A DNA stretch of 64,000 nucleotides from Allobosea sp. BK604 (GCF_004341515.1 NZ_SLZF01000001.1:62001-126000), one strand, 5' to 3'. Counted from the stretch's first letter, positions 1 to 8,335 are shown. The notes: a model not told the origin generated them from the letters alone. A program made the numbers and translations.

Positions 1-716
1 TAGCGGGGCTCGCGGTGCTGGGTCGCGGCGTCGAAGCTCTTCTTCAGGTCGTCGGAGCCGCCGGTATAGGCGTCGGTGATGACCGAGCGTGCCTCGTCGA
101 AGCCGGCCTCCGGTCCGACGCCGAAGACATGACGGTGGTCGCGCATGATCTGCCGGGCGAGCGTCAGATGGGCGAAACTCTGGCGGCTGCCGGGATCGGG
201 TGAAGGATAGACGTCGGAAAAGGTCTGGCAGACCATGCCGACGACGCCCGGCACCTGAGTGACATTCGAGATCCAGCGCGGTCGCAGGCCGCCGCGGACG
301 AAGAGCACCAGCACGGTCAGGCCGTAGAGCACCCAGGACAGGCCCTGGCCACGTACCTCCGGATCGACCATGACGAGGCCGAGATGGGTGACGCTCTGCG
401 GCTCGCCATTCAGGGGAATGCGCATCTGCACCAATGCGTTGAAGGCGACCGGCTTGCCCGTCTCCCTCTCGGTGATCAGCGTCACGATCGACTGGGCCAG
501 TCGCTCGCGCTCACCGGAGAAGACGCCATAGGTGAGATCGCCCTGCGCCAGCGTCCGGCTCGCGACGGCGCGGAGCTGATCGACCAGAGCGGCGAGCGCC
601 GCATCGTCGAGCACCGCGCCCGGCCGCTCGACGATGCGCGTCACCAGCCCGCGATGGGTGGCCAGAGTCAGGTCGAGCGTCGGCGCCGTCAGGGCCTTGA
701 GCCAGAAGCCCAGCAT
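1..716 (-). CDS. GNAT-family N-acetyltransferase (C-terminus cut by window edge)
   Basis: The minus-strand frame opens at ATG 716 and runs off the left edge. It reads MLGFWLKALTAPTLDLTLAT at the N-terminus and, further on, HLGLVMVDPEVRGQGLSWVL, which carries the R/Q-x-x-G-x acetyl-CoA loop of GNAT folds (VRGQGL). The start lies only 4 bp from the stop of the upstream lysophospholipid transporter/acyl-ACP synthetase gene, so the two are probably co-transcribed and may act on related lipid or acyl substrates. That functional link is inference, and the substrate cannot be told from sequence. Confidence 0.7.
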   Translation of the reverse strand, partial: MLGFWLKALTAPTLDLTLATHRGLVTRIVERPGAVLDDAALAALVDQLRAVASRTLAQGDLTYGVFSGERERLAQSIVTLITERETGKPVAFNALVQMRIPLNGEPQSVTHLGLVMVDPEVRGQGLSWVLYGLTVLVLFVRGGLRPRWISNVTQVPGVVGMVCQTFSDVYPSPDPGSRQSFAHLTLARQIMRDHRHVFGVGPEAGFDEARSVITDAYTGGSDDLKKSFDAATQHREPR

Positions 717-720
717 GCCA

Positions 721-3700
721 TCACGCCGCCGCGGCAGCCTGGCGCTCGCGCACCAGGCGGTTGACGCCGGCGAAATCGAGCTTGCCCGAGCCGAGCACCG
801 GCACCGCCGGCACGACCAGGACGTCGGCGGGGATCATCAGGTCGGCAGCGCCCTTGCCTTTGGCGAAGGCCTGAAACTCGGCGCGCGTCGCATCGCGCTG
901 CTGCGTCACCAGGACGAGGCGCTCGCCCTTGCGCGCATCCGGAACGCTCGCCACGGCGGACAGCGCGTTCGGCCAGCACTCCGCCGCCAGCGCCTCGATC
1001 GCCGCCAGCGAGACCATCTCGCCGGCGATTTTCGCGAAGCGCTTGGCCCGGCCCTTGATGGTGACAAAGCCGTCCCGGTCGATCGTGACGATGTCGCCGG
1101 TATCGTGCCAGCCCTCCGGCGGCGGCTCGAGCACGCCCGGATTCTCCGCCTTCAGGTAGCCCAGCATGATATTGGGACCGCGGACATGCAGCCGCCCGCC
1201 TTCGTCGACGCCCGGCACCGGCTCCAGCCGCGCCTCCATGCCCGGCATGATCCGGCCGACCGTGCCGAAACGGTTGAACATCGGCGTGTTCAGCGCCAGC
1301 ACGGGGGCCGTCTCGGTCACGCCATAGCCTTCCAGGATGCGCAGGCCGAACTTCTCCATATAGGTCCGGCGTGTCGCCTCCTTGACGGGCTCGGCGCCGG
1401 CCAGGATGTAGCGCAGCGAGCGCAGGTCATAGGGATGGGCGGCGCGGGCATAGCCGGCGAGGAAGGTGTCGGTGCCGAACAGGATCGTGGCGTTGGAGCC
1501 GTAGACCAGTTCCGGCACCAGCCGGTAATGCAGCGGCGAGGGATAGAGATAGACCGGCACGCCGGAGACCAGCGGCAGGACGAGCCCGACCGTCAAGCCG
1601 AAGGAGTGGAACACCGGCAGCACGTTGAAGACCTTGTCGCGCCGGCCGAAATCGATCCTGGCCGCCGCCTGGGCGGCGTTGGCGAGCATGTTCGAATGCG
1701 ACAGCACCACGCCTTTCGGCACGCCCTCGGAGCCGGAGGTGAACAGGATCGCGGCCCGGTCGGAGCCCTTGGCCGGAGCGATCGGTTTGTCGTGGCTGAA
1801 CAGCGCCGCGAGCTTGTCGCGGGCCGAGACGCCGGCGCGCACATCCTCGAGATAGACGATCGCGACCTCCGCCCGCAGCGCCTCGACGAGCGGGCCGAGC
1901 CGGCCCTTCTCGACGAAGGCGAGCGAGGTCACGATCGTGCCGATCCGGGCAGCCTTGCAGGCGGCGGCGATATTGGTCGCCCCCGCGGTGAAGTTGATCA
2001 TCGCCGGCACGCGGGCGGCCGAGATCAGGCCGAGCACCGTCACGGCGGCGCCGTTGGCATTGGGCAGCATCACGCCGATCGCCTCGCCCTGGCCGACGAG
2101 CCCGGCGAGCTTCTGGCCGAGGATGCGGGCGCCCATCAGCAGGCGCCGATAGGTCAATGTCCCCGTCAGCGGATCCTCGACCGCGACCCTGCCCTTGCCG
2201 TGGACGGCTGCGGCCTCGACCACGGCCTCGAACACGGTGCGGTCGATATCGGTGGTGCGGAAGATCAGGTCGGACATGACCTGGTAGAGCGCCGTGCCCG
2301 CGGCCTGCCGCCGCGCCCGCCCCTTCAGCTCCTCGGGAAGCGTCAGGGCGACAGGCTCCAGCACGGTGACGCGCACCTTGGGGAACCAGCGCCGGCGCAC
2401 CTGCTCGCGGTTCAGCCGCGAGAAGATCGTCGCCTCCAGTCCTTCCAGGCGCACGGGCACGACCTTGGCGCCGGATTTCTCGGCGATCATCGCCGCGCCG
2501 TCATAGACCTTCATCAGGCTCCCCGTGACCGTCAGGCGACCTTCCGGGAAGATGATCAGGCTCTCGCCGGACTTGACGGCGTTGATCAGCGAGCGGGTCG
2601 CCAGCGGGCGTGTCGGGTCGAGCGGCATGGCGCGCGTCAGGCGCAGGAAGGGCTTCACCCACCAGCGTTGCGCGATGCCGTGGTCGATGGCGAAGACCGG
2701 GTCCTTGTCGAGCATCGAGAGCGCGACCGCCGCGTCGAGGAAGCTGACATGGTTGAGCGCGATGATCGCGTTGGGGCCGGCCTTGGCGATGTTCTCCTGC
2801 CCGATCACCTCCAGACGGTAGAAGGCGCGCAGCAGGATCGACAGGAAATCGGTCAGCGGGTTGCTCGGCATCACCTTGAAAATCCAGACGGAAGCGGCGA
2901 GCGCACCGACACCGATCAGCAGGAAGAGCTGCGACAGGCTCAGGCCAGCCGCCTGGAGCAGCGCGACGACGACGGCGCCGGCGACCATGAAGGCGGCGGA
3001 GAGCACGTTGACGGCGGCGATGATGCGGGCGCGCTTCTCGGCCGGCGCCCAGACCTGCGTCGCAGCGAAGGACGGCACGATGAAGATGCCGCCGGCGATG
3101 GCGAGGCCGGCGAGGTCGATGCCGACGCGCCAGGCCGGGCCATGCGAGAAGAAGTCGCGCATCTCCAGCGCCGGCTGATGCGGGATGAGCCCGGCGATGG
3201 CCCAGCCGAGATCGAGCGCGAACAGGCCGATCACGAAACAGGCGACCGGGACCGGCAGCAGCACGATGCGCCCGCTCGACAGGAAGGAGCCGATGCCCGA
3301 GCCGACCGCGATCGAAATCGCGAAAATGCTGAGATAGACGCTGACCACGAGCTCGGTGCCGCCCATGCCGTTCTTCACCAGCGAGGGCAGTAGCGACATT
3401 ACGACCGCGCCGATCAGCCAGAACAGGCTGACCATCACGCCGGTGCGCCAGAGCCGTGCATCCGACCAGAGATCCTTCAGCAGGCCGGCGGTCGAGCGGA
3501 TGATATTGGGATCGATGCGCAGATCCGGCGCGGCCGGGGCCGTCTTCGGGATGAACAGCGTCGCGCCCCAGCACAGCAGGGCGAAGACCATGACGAGCCC
3601 GCCGAGCGAGGCGGGGTCGCCGCCGTCGCGGGCCGTCATGCCGCCGGCGATGGTGCCGAGCAGGATGGCGATGAAGGTCGCGCCCTCGATCAGGGCGTTG

Positions 3701-4119
3701 GCGGCCGGCAGTTCCTCGCGCTTCAGGTGGTCGGGCAAGATGCCGTATTTGATCGGCCCGAACAGCGCCGCGATGATGCCGAACAGCCCGAGCGCGACGA
3801 AGAGCACGGGCACGGAATGCAGGAAGAAGCCGAGCACCGCGACACCGGCAGCGCCGACCTCGGCGAGCTTGAGATGACGGGCGACGACGGCCTTGTCGAA
3901 GCGATCCGCCATTTGCCCACCGATGCCGGAGAGCAGGAAGAACGGTGCGATGAACAGCGCCCCCGCGAGCGTGACAAGCGCCTCGCCATGCGAGCCGGCG
4001 AGCTTGTAGAGGATGATGAAGACGAGTGCGTTCTTCAGGAAGTTGTCGTTGAACGCAGAGAAGAACTGCGCCCAGAACAAGGGCGCAAAGCGCCGCTTCA
4101 GAACCAGCGTATCGATCAT
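721..4119 (-). CDS. Fused LplT-type transporter / PlsC acyltransferase / acyl-ACP synthetase
   Basis: This 1132-aa protein has three modules. Residues 1 to about 430 are a 12-helix MFS transporter like LplT, starting MIDTLVLKRRFAPLFWAQFF. Around residue 455 is the acyltransferase motif NHVSFLD, with FPEGR near 523, as in PlsC enzymes. From about 650 to the end is an AMP-forming acyl-CoA/ACP synthetase with ILFTSGSEGVPKG near 790. In E. coli, LplT flips lysophospholipid inward and Aas reacylates it. Here both activities are in one chain, an arrangement known in other proteobacteria. The open frame extends upstream to 4407, but that part is not protein-like, and ATG 4119 begins the conserved N-terminus. 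Likely role: phospholipid repair at the inner membrane. Confidence 0.9.
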   Translation of the reverse strand: MIDTLVLKRRFAPLFWAQFFSAFNDNFLKNALVFIILYKLAGSHGEALVTLAGALFIAPFFLLSGIGGQMADRFDKAVVARHLKLAEVGAAGVAVLGFFLHSVPVLFVALGLFGIIAALFGPIKYGILPDHLKREELPAANALIEGATFIAILLGTIAGGMTARDGGDPASLGGLVMVFALLCWGATLFIPKTAPAAPDLRIDPNIIRSTAGLLKDLWSDARLWRTGVMVSLFWLIGAVVMSLLPSLVKNGMGGTELVVSVYLSIFAISIAVGSGIGSFLSSGRIVLLPVPVACFVIGLFALDLGWAIAGLIPHQPALEMRDFFSHGPAWRVGIDLAGLAIAGGIFIVPSFAATQVWAPAEKRARIIAAVNVLSAAFMVAGAVVVALLQAAGLSLSQLFLLIGVGALAASVWIFKVMPSNPLTDFLSILLRAFYRLEVIGQENIAKAGPNAIIALNHVSFLDAAVALSMLDKDPVFAIDHGIAQRWWVKPFLRLTRAMPLDPTRPLATRSLINAVKSGESLIIFPEGRLTVTGSLMKVYDGAAMIAEKSGAKVVPVRLEGLEATIFSRLNREQVRRRWFPKVRVTVLEPVALTLPEELKGRARRQAAGTALYQVMSDLIFRTTDIDRTVFEAVVEAAAVHGKGRVAVEDPLTGTLTYRRLLMGARILGQKLAGLVGQGEAIGVMLPNANGAAVTVLGLISAARVPAMINFTAGATNIAAACKAARIGTIVTSLAFVEKGRLGPLVEALRAEVAIVYLEDVRAGVSARDKLAALFSHDKPIAPAKGSDRAAILFTSGSEGVPKGVVLSHSNMLANAAQAAARIDFGRRDKVFNVLPVFHSFGLTVGLVLPLVSGVPVYLYPSPLHYRLVPELVYGSNATILFGTDTFLAGYARAAHPYDLRSLRYILAGAEPVKEATRRTYMEKFGLRILEGYGVTETAPVLALNTPMFNRFGTVGRIMPGMEARLEPVPGVDEGGRLHVRGPNIMLGYLKAENPGVLEPPPEGWHDTGDIVTIDRDGFVTIKGRAKRFAKIAGEMVSLAAIEALAAECWPNALSAVASVPDARKGERLVLVTQQRDATRAEFQAFAKGKGAADLMIPADVLVVPAVPVLGSGKLDFAGVNRLVRERQAAAAA

Positions 4120-4241
4120 GGCCAACTCACGGTGAGACGAGGAAATCTGCATCGCCCTTGGCAAGCAATCGCTTAACGTGCGGGGCGATGCGGTTTCTCG
4201 GTTAAGGCGCCGTTGCCGAAGCCGAACGGCTTTCGCGCCTA

Positions 4242-4520
4242 TCAGGCGCCCGGCTTGCCGACATCCATGAGCAGGCGCTCGGTGCGCGCGTCCTCGATGC
4301 GGTTCACCAGCCGCGCAGACTCGTGCATGTCGCGCACCGTCTTGGTCATGGTGATGCAAGACTGGACGAGCATGATTGCGGCCATCGCGAGATAGCCCTT
4401 CGCCCACAGGTCGAGGGGCATGAACAGGATGCCGGCGGCGGTCATGGCGGCCGCGCCGAAGAAGGACGCGTAGGTGAAGCTCACCCAGGCGCTGCTGTGA
4501 GGTTGGCTGTTCTGGCTCAT
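4242..4520 (-). CDS. YiaA/YiaB-type two-helix inner-membrane protein
   Basis: This 92-aa protein has two hydrophobic helices (about residues 14-34 and 38-58) and a charged C-terminal tail, matching the YiaAB two-helix domain family by pattern. The start MSQNSQPHSSAWVSFTYASF is typical for the family. It is 42 bp downstream of the PspA-family gene on the same strand and is probably co-transcribed with it, which suggests a role in membrane stress. No biochemical function is known for the family. Confidence 0.75.
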   Translation of the reverse strand: MSQNSQPHSSAWVSFTYASFFGAAAMTAAGILFMPLDLWAKGYLAMAAIMLVQSCITMTKTVRDMHESARLVNRIEDARTERLLMDVGKPGA

Positions 4521-4562
4521 GGCGATCTCCGATCGAACGAAATTGGACGTGGCTGGGGCGGA

Positions 4563-5246
4563 TCAGGCGGCAGCGGCGCGCAGGCGCTCGAGCACGCTGT
4601 CGGCTGAGGGCTTGAGGCGGCTGCCATAACCTCTCGCGGCGAGCGTCTCAGCCACGGTTTCCGTGGCTGCGCCGTCAAGTTCGTCGAGAGCGTGGTCAGC
4701 GGCTTCCGCCTCCGCCTGCCGCTCGCGCAGACGCCGCAGTGTCGTCTCGGCTTCGGCGAGCGTCGCCTCATACGGACGGGCCTCTTCGACGCGGCCACGC
4801 CGGAGGTCGCGGACCGCTTCGGACGCGCGAGCCAGGCGCCGGCCGCGATCGAGTTCGGCGAGGCGGACCTGCGCCTGGGTGACATGGCGGCGCAGCCGCA
4901 GGATCTCCGCGCCGAACAGCGACTGGGCTGCCTGGGCGGCGTCGCGATCCGCTTCGAGCGCGGCGATTGCCTCCGCTCCCTCGCGTGCCGACGGCTCGTC
5001 GGCCGCCGCGAGCGCAGCGACGACGCGCTGCTCCAGATCCGTGATCTGGGCGTTGGTCGCCACGAGACGCGACGCCTCCTGGCGGTCCTGGGCGATCGCC
5101 ACCGCGAGCCCCTTCTTGGCGCGCTCGAAAGCTGCGCTGGCATCGCGGAGCTGCTGGTCGAGGATGAGCAGCGCATTGCGATCTGCGAGATCCTCCTCGG
5201 CCTTTGCGATGCCTCCGCGGAAAAGTGTGATGACGGTCTTGAACAT
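4563..5246 (-). CDS. PspA/IM30-family protein
   Basis: This 227-aa protein starts MFKTVITLFRGG at ATG 5246, preceded by a purine-rich ribosome site (AAGGGAG). The rest is almost entirely alpha-helical coiled coil rich in Ala, Arg and Glu, the fold of PspA/IM30 proteins that coat and stabilise the inner membrane. The N-terminal amphipathic helix followed by DRNALLILDQQLRDAS fits the family. An in-frame extension to 5294 would run through the operator region and is rejected. The gene is divergent from a TetR regulator and has one palindromic operator 17 bp upstream of its start, so it is probably the main target of that repressor. Confidence 0.85.
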   Translation of the reverse strand: MFKTVITLFRGGIAKAEEDLADRNALLILDQQLRDASAAFERAKKGLAVAIAQDRQEASRLVATNAQITDLEQRVVAALAAADEPSAREGAEAIAALEADRDAAQAAQSLFGAEILRLRRHVTQAQVRLAELDRGRRLARASEAVRDLRRGRVEEARPYEATLAEAETTLRRLRERQAEAEAADHALDELDGAATETVAETLAARGYGSRLKPSADSVLERLRAAAA

Positions 5247-5262
5247 TGCCACTCCCTTGGTA

Positions 5263-5333
5263 TGAACGATGTTCACGAAATCTGTGTACATCATGCGTGA
5301 ACGTCGTTCAAGCAGAATTATGAACGTTGTTCA
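5263..5333. promoter_or_regulatory. Three TGAACGnnGTTCA palindromes, predicted TetR operators
   Basis: Three 13-bp palindromes sit in the 98-bp divergent region: TGAACGATGTTCA at 5263-5275, TGAACGTCGTTCA at 5298-5310 and TGAACGTTGTTCA at 5321-5333. They differ only at the two central positions. Start-to-start spacing is 35 and 23 bp. The third touches the AAAGGAGG ribosome site of the TetR gene. Such a set between a TetR gene and its divergent neighbour is the normal layout for autoregulation plus target control. Confidence 0.85.
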
Positions 5334-5344
5334 AAGGAGGTTTC

Positions 5345-5980
5345 ATGGCGCCCGTCACAGACCGCAGGGAGAGGCAGCGCGAAGCGCTCCTGGAGGCCGC
5401 CGAGCGGACCATTGCCGCGAAGGGGCTCGACGGTCTCAAGGCACGCGAGCTGGCTCGCGAGATCGGCTGCGCGGTCGGAGCGATCTACAATCTGGTCGCC
5501 GATTTGGACGAGCTGATCCTGCGCGTCGGCTCGCGGACACTCGCCCGTCTCGATCGCGCATTGCAGGAGGCGGAGGCGCGCCCCTTGCCGGGCAGCTCCG
5601 ATCCGGCGGTCGAGCAGCTCGTCGCGGTGGCCTTGGCTTATTGCCGCTTCGCGCGCGCCAATCTGCCGCTCTGGCGAACGCTCTTCGAGCACCGCATGGC
5701 CGAGGGGAGCACCGTGCCGGAATGGGCCTTGAGCGAGCAGATGACATTGTTCCGGCACATCGCCCTGCCGCTTGCGAGCCTGATGCCGCAGGCAGGTAGC
5801 GCTGACGTTGCGCTGTTCACCCGCACGATGTTTTCAGCGGTTCACGGCGTCCTGGCGCTGGGTCTCGACGAGAAACTCGTGGCTGTCCCGGTCGCCGAGC
5901 TGGAGCGGCAAATCGAGACGCTTGTACGCCTGATCTGCACGGGGCTGCTCGCGGGCGAGGCAACCCGTGCAAGACGCTGA
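5345..5980 (+). CDS. TetR/AcrR-family transcriptional regulator
   Basis: This 211-aa protein has an N-terminal helix-turn-helix typical of TetR proteins: ALLEAAERTIAAKGLDGLKA, then ELAREIGCAVGAIYNLVADL. The all-helical C-terminal half is the ligand and dimer domain. ATG 5345 is chosen over an in-frame ATG at 5327 because a strong AAAGGAGG site (5333-5340) lies 4 bp before it. The gene faces the PspA-family gene across three palindromes, so it probably represses both itself and the pspA-yiaA unit in response to an unknown membrane-active ligand. Confidence 0.9.
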   Translation: MAPVTDRRERQREALLEAAERTIAAKGLDGLKARELAREIGCAVGAIYNLVADLDELILRVGSRTLARLDRALQEAEARPLPGSSDPAVEQLVAVALAYCRFARANLPLWRTLFEHRMAEGSTVPEWALSEQMTLFRHIALPLASLMPQAGSADVALFTRTMFSAVHGVLALGLDEKLVAVPVAELERQIETLVRLICTGLLAGEATRARR

Positions 5981-6097
5981 CCCGCCACGCGATCGCCAGC
6001 CGATCGTCCAAGCTTTCATCGCTCGGGCCAATGATCGTCGTTCGCTCCGCTGAGAATTGCGAGCCGGCCTCGGTCGGGCCACGGCAATTCCCCAAAA

Positions 6098-6176
6098 TGG
6101 TGCTCTCCGGGGGACTCGAACCCAACCAGCCTCCAGATCCGTAATCTGGCGCTCTATCCAATTGAGCTAGGAAAGC
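6098..6176 (-). tRNA. tRNA-Arg (ACG), T stem interrupted by 2-nt insertion
   Basis: On the minus strand the gene folds with acceptor GCTTTCC/GGAGAGC, D stem GCTC/GAGC, anticodon stem CCAGA/TCTGG around loop TTACGGA (anticodon ACG), and an encoded CCA end. It is 79 nt long. The 5' side of the T stem reads GGTTGGG against CCCCC. Removing the two T residues (plus-strand AA at 6124-6125) restores a perfect GGGGG/CCCCC stem and the normal 77 nt. It is either a degenerate tRNA, a tolerated bulge, or a sequence error. Confidence 0.65.
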
Positions 6177-6206
6177 GTATTCGCGAAACTGACCATAGTC
6201 ATAATT

Positions 6207-6282
6207 TGGTGCCGCGAAGTCGGATCGAACGACTACCTCTCATTTTTCAAACGAGCGCTCAGACCAACTAAGCTATCGCGGC
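6207..6282 (-). tRNA. tRNA-Phe (GAA)
   Basis: This 76-nt minus-strand gene has perfect acceptor pairing (GCCGCGA/TCGCGGC), anticodon stem CTCGT/ATGAG with loop TTGAAAA (anticodon GAA), perfect T stem AGTCG/CGACT around TTCGATC, and an encoded CCA. The D arm has a G-T pair and the variable loop is short (AGGT), so it departs from the usual bacterial tRNA-Phe. It lies 30 bp upstream of the Arg gene and was probably transcribed with it. It may be a spare or laterally acquired copy. Confidence 0.75.
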
Positions 6283-6798
6283 GTTGATCGATACATAGGC
6301 GTCGAAGAACGGCGCGTCAATACAGAATACAGGTATTTTGTGTTTATTTTCAAAGACTTATGATTGGACTATAGACATGCGCCATCGTTTGCCGCGCGGT
6401 GCGCAGCAGGGAACGAGGGGTCGCAATCCGTTTTGAAATCGGGGCCTAAATCGCCGTCGGCTTCGTCGTCGCATCGGTGTTCTCCAGGAATGAAGGCACA
6501 AAAAAGCCTCGGGGCCCGCTCCGGCTAAGGAGGGGCCCCGAGGCTCGTCGGATCTCAGATGATCACGCGCGCGCCGTCAGCCGCCTCCCCAAGGGAACCG
6601 GTTCTGTCCGCGCGCAAATCGCAGCGAGATGGCCACGTCGTGATCTCCTATCCGTCCCAAGCCATATCTCAGGCGCTCGCATCGTACAATCAGTCCGTGC
6701 CGGCCTGACCCGAGCAAGGCATTGCCTTCTCGGCGAGACCGGAGATCGAAACGGCCAGACGCGATCACCCTCTCGGCGGCGCATTCGAACGAGTTGTG
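6283..6798. other. Non-coding host stretch between tRNAs and attL
   Basis: About 500 bp without a gene I can support. The part up to about 6360 is AT-rich and could hold the promoter of the two tRNA genes. A strong terminator lies at 6500-6545. Short overlapping minus-strand frames at 6563-6828 lack protein-like composition and a ribosome site. Confidence 0.5.
6500..6545 (-). terminator. Intrinsic terminator for leftward transcription
   Basis: A perfect 13-bp stem, AGCCTCGGGGCCC (6505-6517) with GGGCCCCGAGGCT (6533-6545), has a 15-nt loop. Six A residues at 6500-6505 become a U tract when read on the minus strand. No leftward gene upstream of it is evident, so the transcript it ends is unknown. 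Confidence 0.75.
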
Positions 6799-6819
6799 GA
6801 GGTGGTGGGTCGGGCCGGA
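6799..6819. repeat. attL: 21-bp direct repeat, left prophage end
   Basis: The sequence begins GAGGTGGTGGGTCGGG and is identical over 21 bp to 54783-54803, where it forms the 3' end of a tRNA gene. The bases immediately outside the repeat differ. The tyrosine integrase next to the right copy supports reading the pair as attL and attR of a 48-kb prophage. Confidence 0.9.
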
Positions 6820-6960
6820 GTACAACAATCCGGCGTTTTCAAGCGGTTGGGCCTGAGTGAGAAAGAAAATTCGCTCACGTGTTTTCGGGCGTTTCGGAGG
6901 GGAACTTTCCCACCTTTCACAACTTGGCGCTCCCTAGGACTGAAAACAGAGGTCGTTGAG

Positions 6961-7050
6961 ATGCGCTTTGGCCCGAGCGATAGCCGTATGCTGGTGATCG
7001 CAGCGATTGCAGCGCTGATCGGTCTCGCAGCTTGGCTTGGGCTCGTCTAG
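6961..7050 (+). CDS. Possible 29-aa membrane peptide
   Basis: ATG 6961 starts a short frame with one strongly hydrophobic helix (MLVIAAIAALIGLAAWLGLV) after nine polar residues, ending at TAG 7050. An AGAGG element lies upstream. It is the first frame inside the prophage and converges on the SRAP gene. Length and lack of context make it tentative. Confidence 0.35.
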   Translation: MRFGPSDSRMLVIAAIAALIGLAAWLGLV

Positions 7051-7092
7051 CTGCGCAATCTACAGCAGGCCCGCCCGCGCCGGATGCTGGGG

Positions 7093-7845
7093 CTAGCTGC
7101 TGGCGCTCAGGTCGAGCGCGTCGGCTGCCTGATCGAACTTCGCCCCGCGCGCAACGACGGATAGCGAGCCGTCCGGTAACGGCCGCTGCAGTTCCTTCAC
7201 TTGGTCCCAAGGTTCCGTCATCCAGCGGGCGCATTCCTCCGGTGTGGTCAAGATCACCGGCATGGCCTTGGGGTGATACTTCTTCACCTCCGTATTCGGT
7301 TCTGTGGTCAGGAAGGCGAACAGGTCGATCGTCTCCTCGCCGTCCTTGATCTTGCGGACCGAGGTCCATTGCGGCGCCCAGATCCCAGCGAACATCGCGG
7401 TCGGCCGCTTCTCGTCAAAGGCGAACCAGACATCCTGCCGCGCCGATTGGTCGAACTCGCTGAAGCTGGTGAACGGCACGAGGCAGCGGCTCTCGAGCCC
7501 GAGCCAGCGCTTCCAGTGCGAGCTGTTAGTGTTGCGCACGTTCGTCGTGCCGCGGTCAGGCTCCATGCGCAGGAGATGGTCGAAATCCACCTCCTTGCTC
7601 TTGGCGCGCAGCTTGTCTGCACGAACGGTCGCCGCGTCGAGCAGCGCCTTCCTTGAGGACGGCATGCCCCACCGCACCATGGCTAGCTCGGGCTGGTCGG
7701 CGCCGGCGACGTTGCGGACGATAGGCGCCGGCCGGTCAGGATTGATGTTTGGCTGCGGCGCCAGGTTCAATTCCCAGCCCCGAAACTTCGGGAACAGCCG
7801 CCGCATCGCGTCGACCGATCTAGTGTGGCTATAAAGGTTGCACAT
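7093..7845 (-). CDS. SOS response-associated peptidase (SRAP/YedK family)
   Basis: This 250-aa protein starts MCNLYS, giving the catalytic Cys2 that SRAP proteins use to form a thiazolidine link with abasic sites in single-stranded DNA. Further family features are the NVRNTN segment (in place of NARAET), the conserved Glu in PFTSFSEFD, and the His in KKYHPKAMPVILTTPEE. Length is normal for the family. It is the first sizeable prophage gene beside attL. SRAP proteins shield abasic sites during replication, so a phage copy could protect its own DNA during the SOS response. Confidence 0.9.
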   Translation of the reverse strand: MCNLYSHTRSVDAMRRLFPKFRGWELNLAPQPNINPDRPAPIVRNVAGADQPELAMVRWGMPSSRKALLDAATVRADKLRAKSKEVDFDHLLRMEPDRGTTNVRNTNSSHWKRWLGLESRCLVPFTSFSEFDQSARQDVWFAFDEKRPTAMFAGIWAPQWTSVRKIKDGEETIDLFAFLTTEPNTEVKKYHPKAMPVILTTPEECARWMTEPWDQVKELQRPLPDGSLSVVARGAKFDQAADALDLSASS

Positions 7846-7923
7846 GCTGAGGAGCTTCCCTTCACCCGGCGACAGCTTCTATCCGCGCGCGCTTAACAGG
7901 CCAAGGATGATTCTGGCCCGCGC

Positions 7924-8286
7924 CTATCCCGCCTTTCGACGCGGCGGCATGCGCACGCTGTTATCGGCCACGATCCGGAGGCCGCCAACCTTCGGCGGCA
8001 GGTTCGGTGGCGGCCCGCCTTCCATGTCGATCGCGTAGGCGCCGCACTTCCCGGTCACGCTGTACTTCTGAGGCTTCCTGTTTTCGCCCTCCGGGCTGAA
8101 GGCGCATGGCGTCCGCCATATGCTGATGATCTCGCCGATCGTGGTGAGATCTCCGAACTTGCGCGCTAGAAACGCGAGGCGCGCGTCCCGGCTCTTGTCG
8201 CAGTAGTGACAGCGCAACCGCACCAGCACCCATGGCCAGTCCAGCAGCGTCGTCTCCAGGTTGGGGAAATTGCGTTTTCCCGCCAT
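7924..8286 (-). CDS. Small Cys-containing protein, SOS-box associated
   Basis: This 120-aa protein starts MAGKRNFPNLETTLLDWPWV. It contains LRCHYCDKSRDARLAFLARK, a CxxC knuckle followed by an Arg/Ala helix, a pattern common in small zinc-ribbon-like proteins of Rhizobiales. A second Cys pair is not obvious. The frame is open upstream to 8394, but ATG 8286 starts the conserved-looking part. It is divergent from the gene at 8369 across a LexA-type box. Function unknown. Confidence 0.55.
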   Translation of the reverse strand: MAGKRNFPNLETTLLDWPWVLVRLRCHYCDKSRDARLAFLARKFGDLTTIGEIISIWRTPCAFSPEGENRKPQKYSVTGKCGAYAIDMEGGPPPNLPPKVGGLRIVADNSVRMPPRRKAG

Positions 8287-8320
8287 GGCCTGACAGCATG
8301 TCGACTCGCATCGGAAATGA

Positions 8321-8335
8321 GAACGAAATAAGAAC
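8321..8335. promoter_or_regulatory. SOS (LexA) box, GAAC-N7-GAAC
   Basis: GAAC at 8321-8324 and GAAC at 8332-8335 are separated by exactly 7 bp. This is the reverse complement of GTTC-N7-GTTC, the known LexA site of alphaproteobacteria. It lies 34 bp upstream of the start at 8369 and 35 bp upstream of the divergent start at 8286, so it could control both genes. Confidence 0.7.

Noticed and set aside
634..3393. Long rightward open frame antisense to the transporter/acyl-ACP synthetase gene
   Set aside because: Its translation is dominated by Arg, His, Asp and Gln as expected of an antisense shadow in GC-rich DNA, whereas the leftward frame has full family motifs.
6563..6828. Overlapping short leftward frames just left of attL
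   Set aside because: Arg-rich, no ribosome site, and one runs through the att repeat. No support for a gene.
6920..6960. tRNA-like 3' end (TTGGCGCTCCCTAGG) near attL
   Set aside because: No matching acceptor, anticodon arm or T arm could be found around it.
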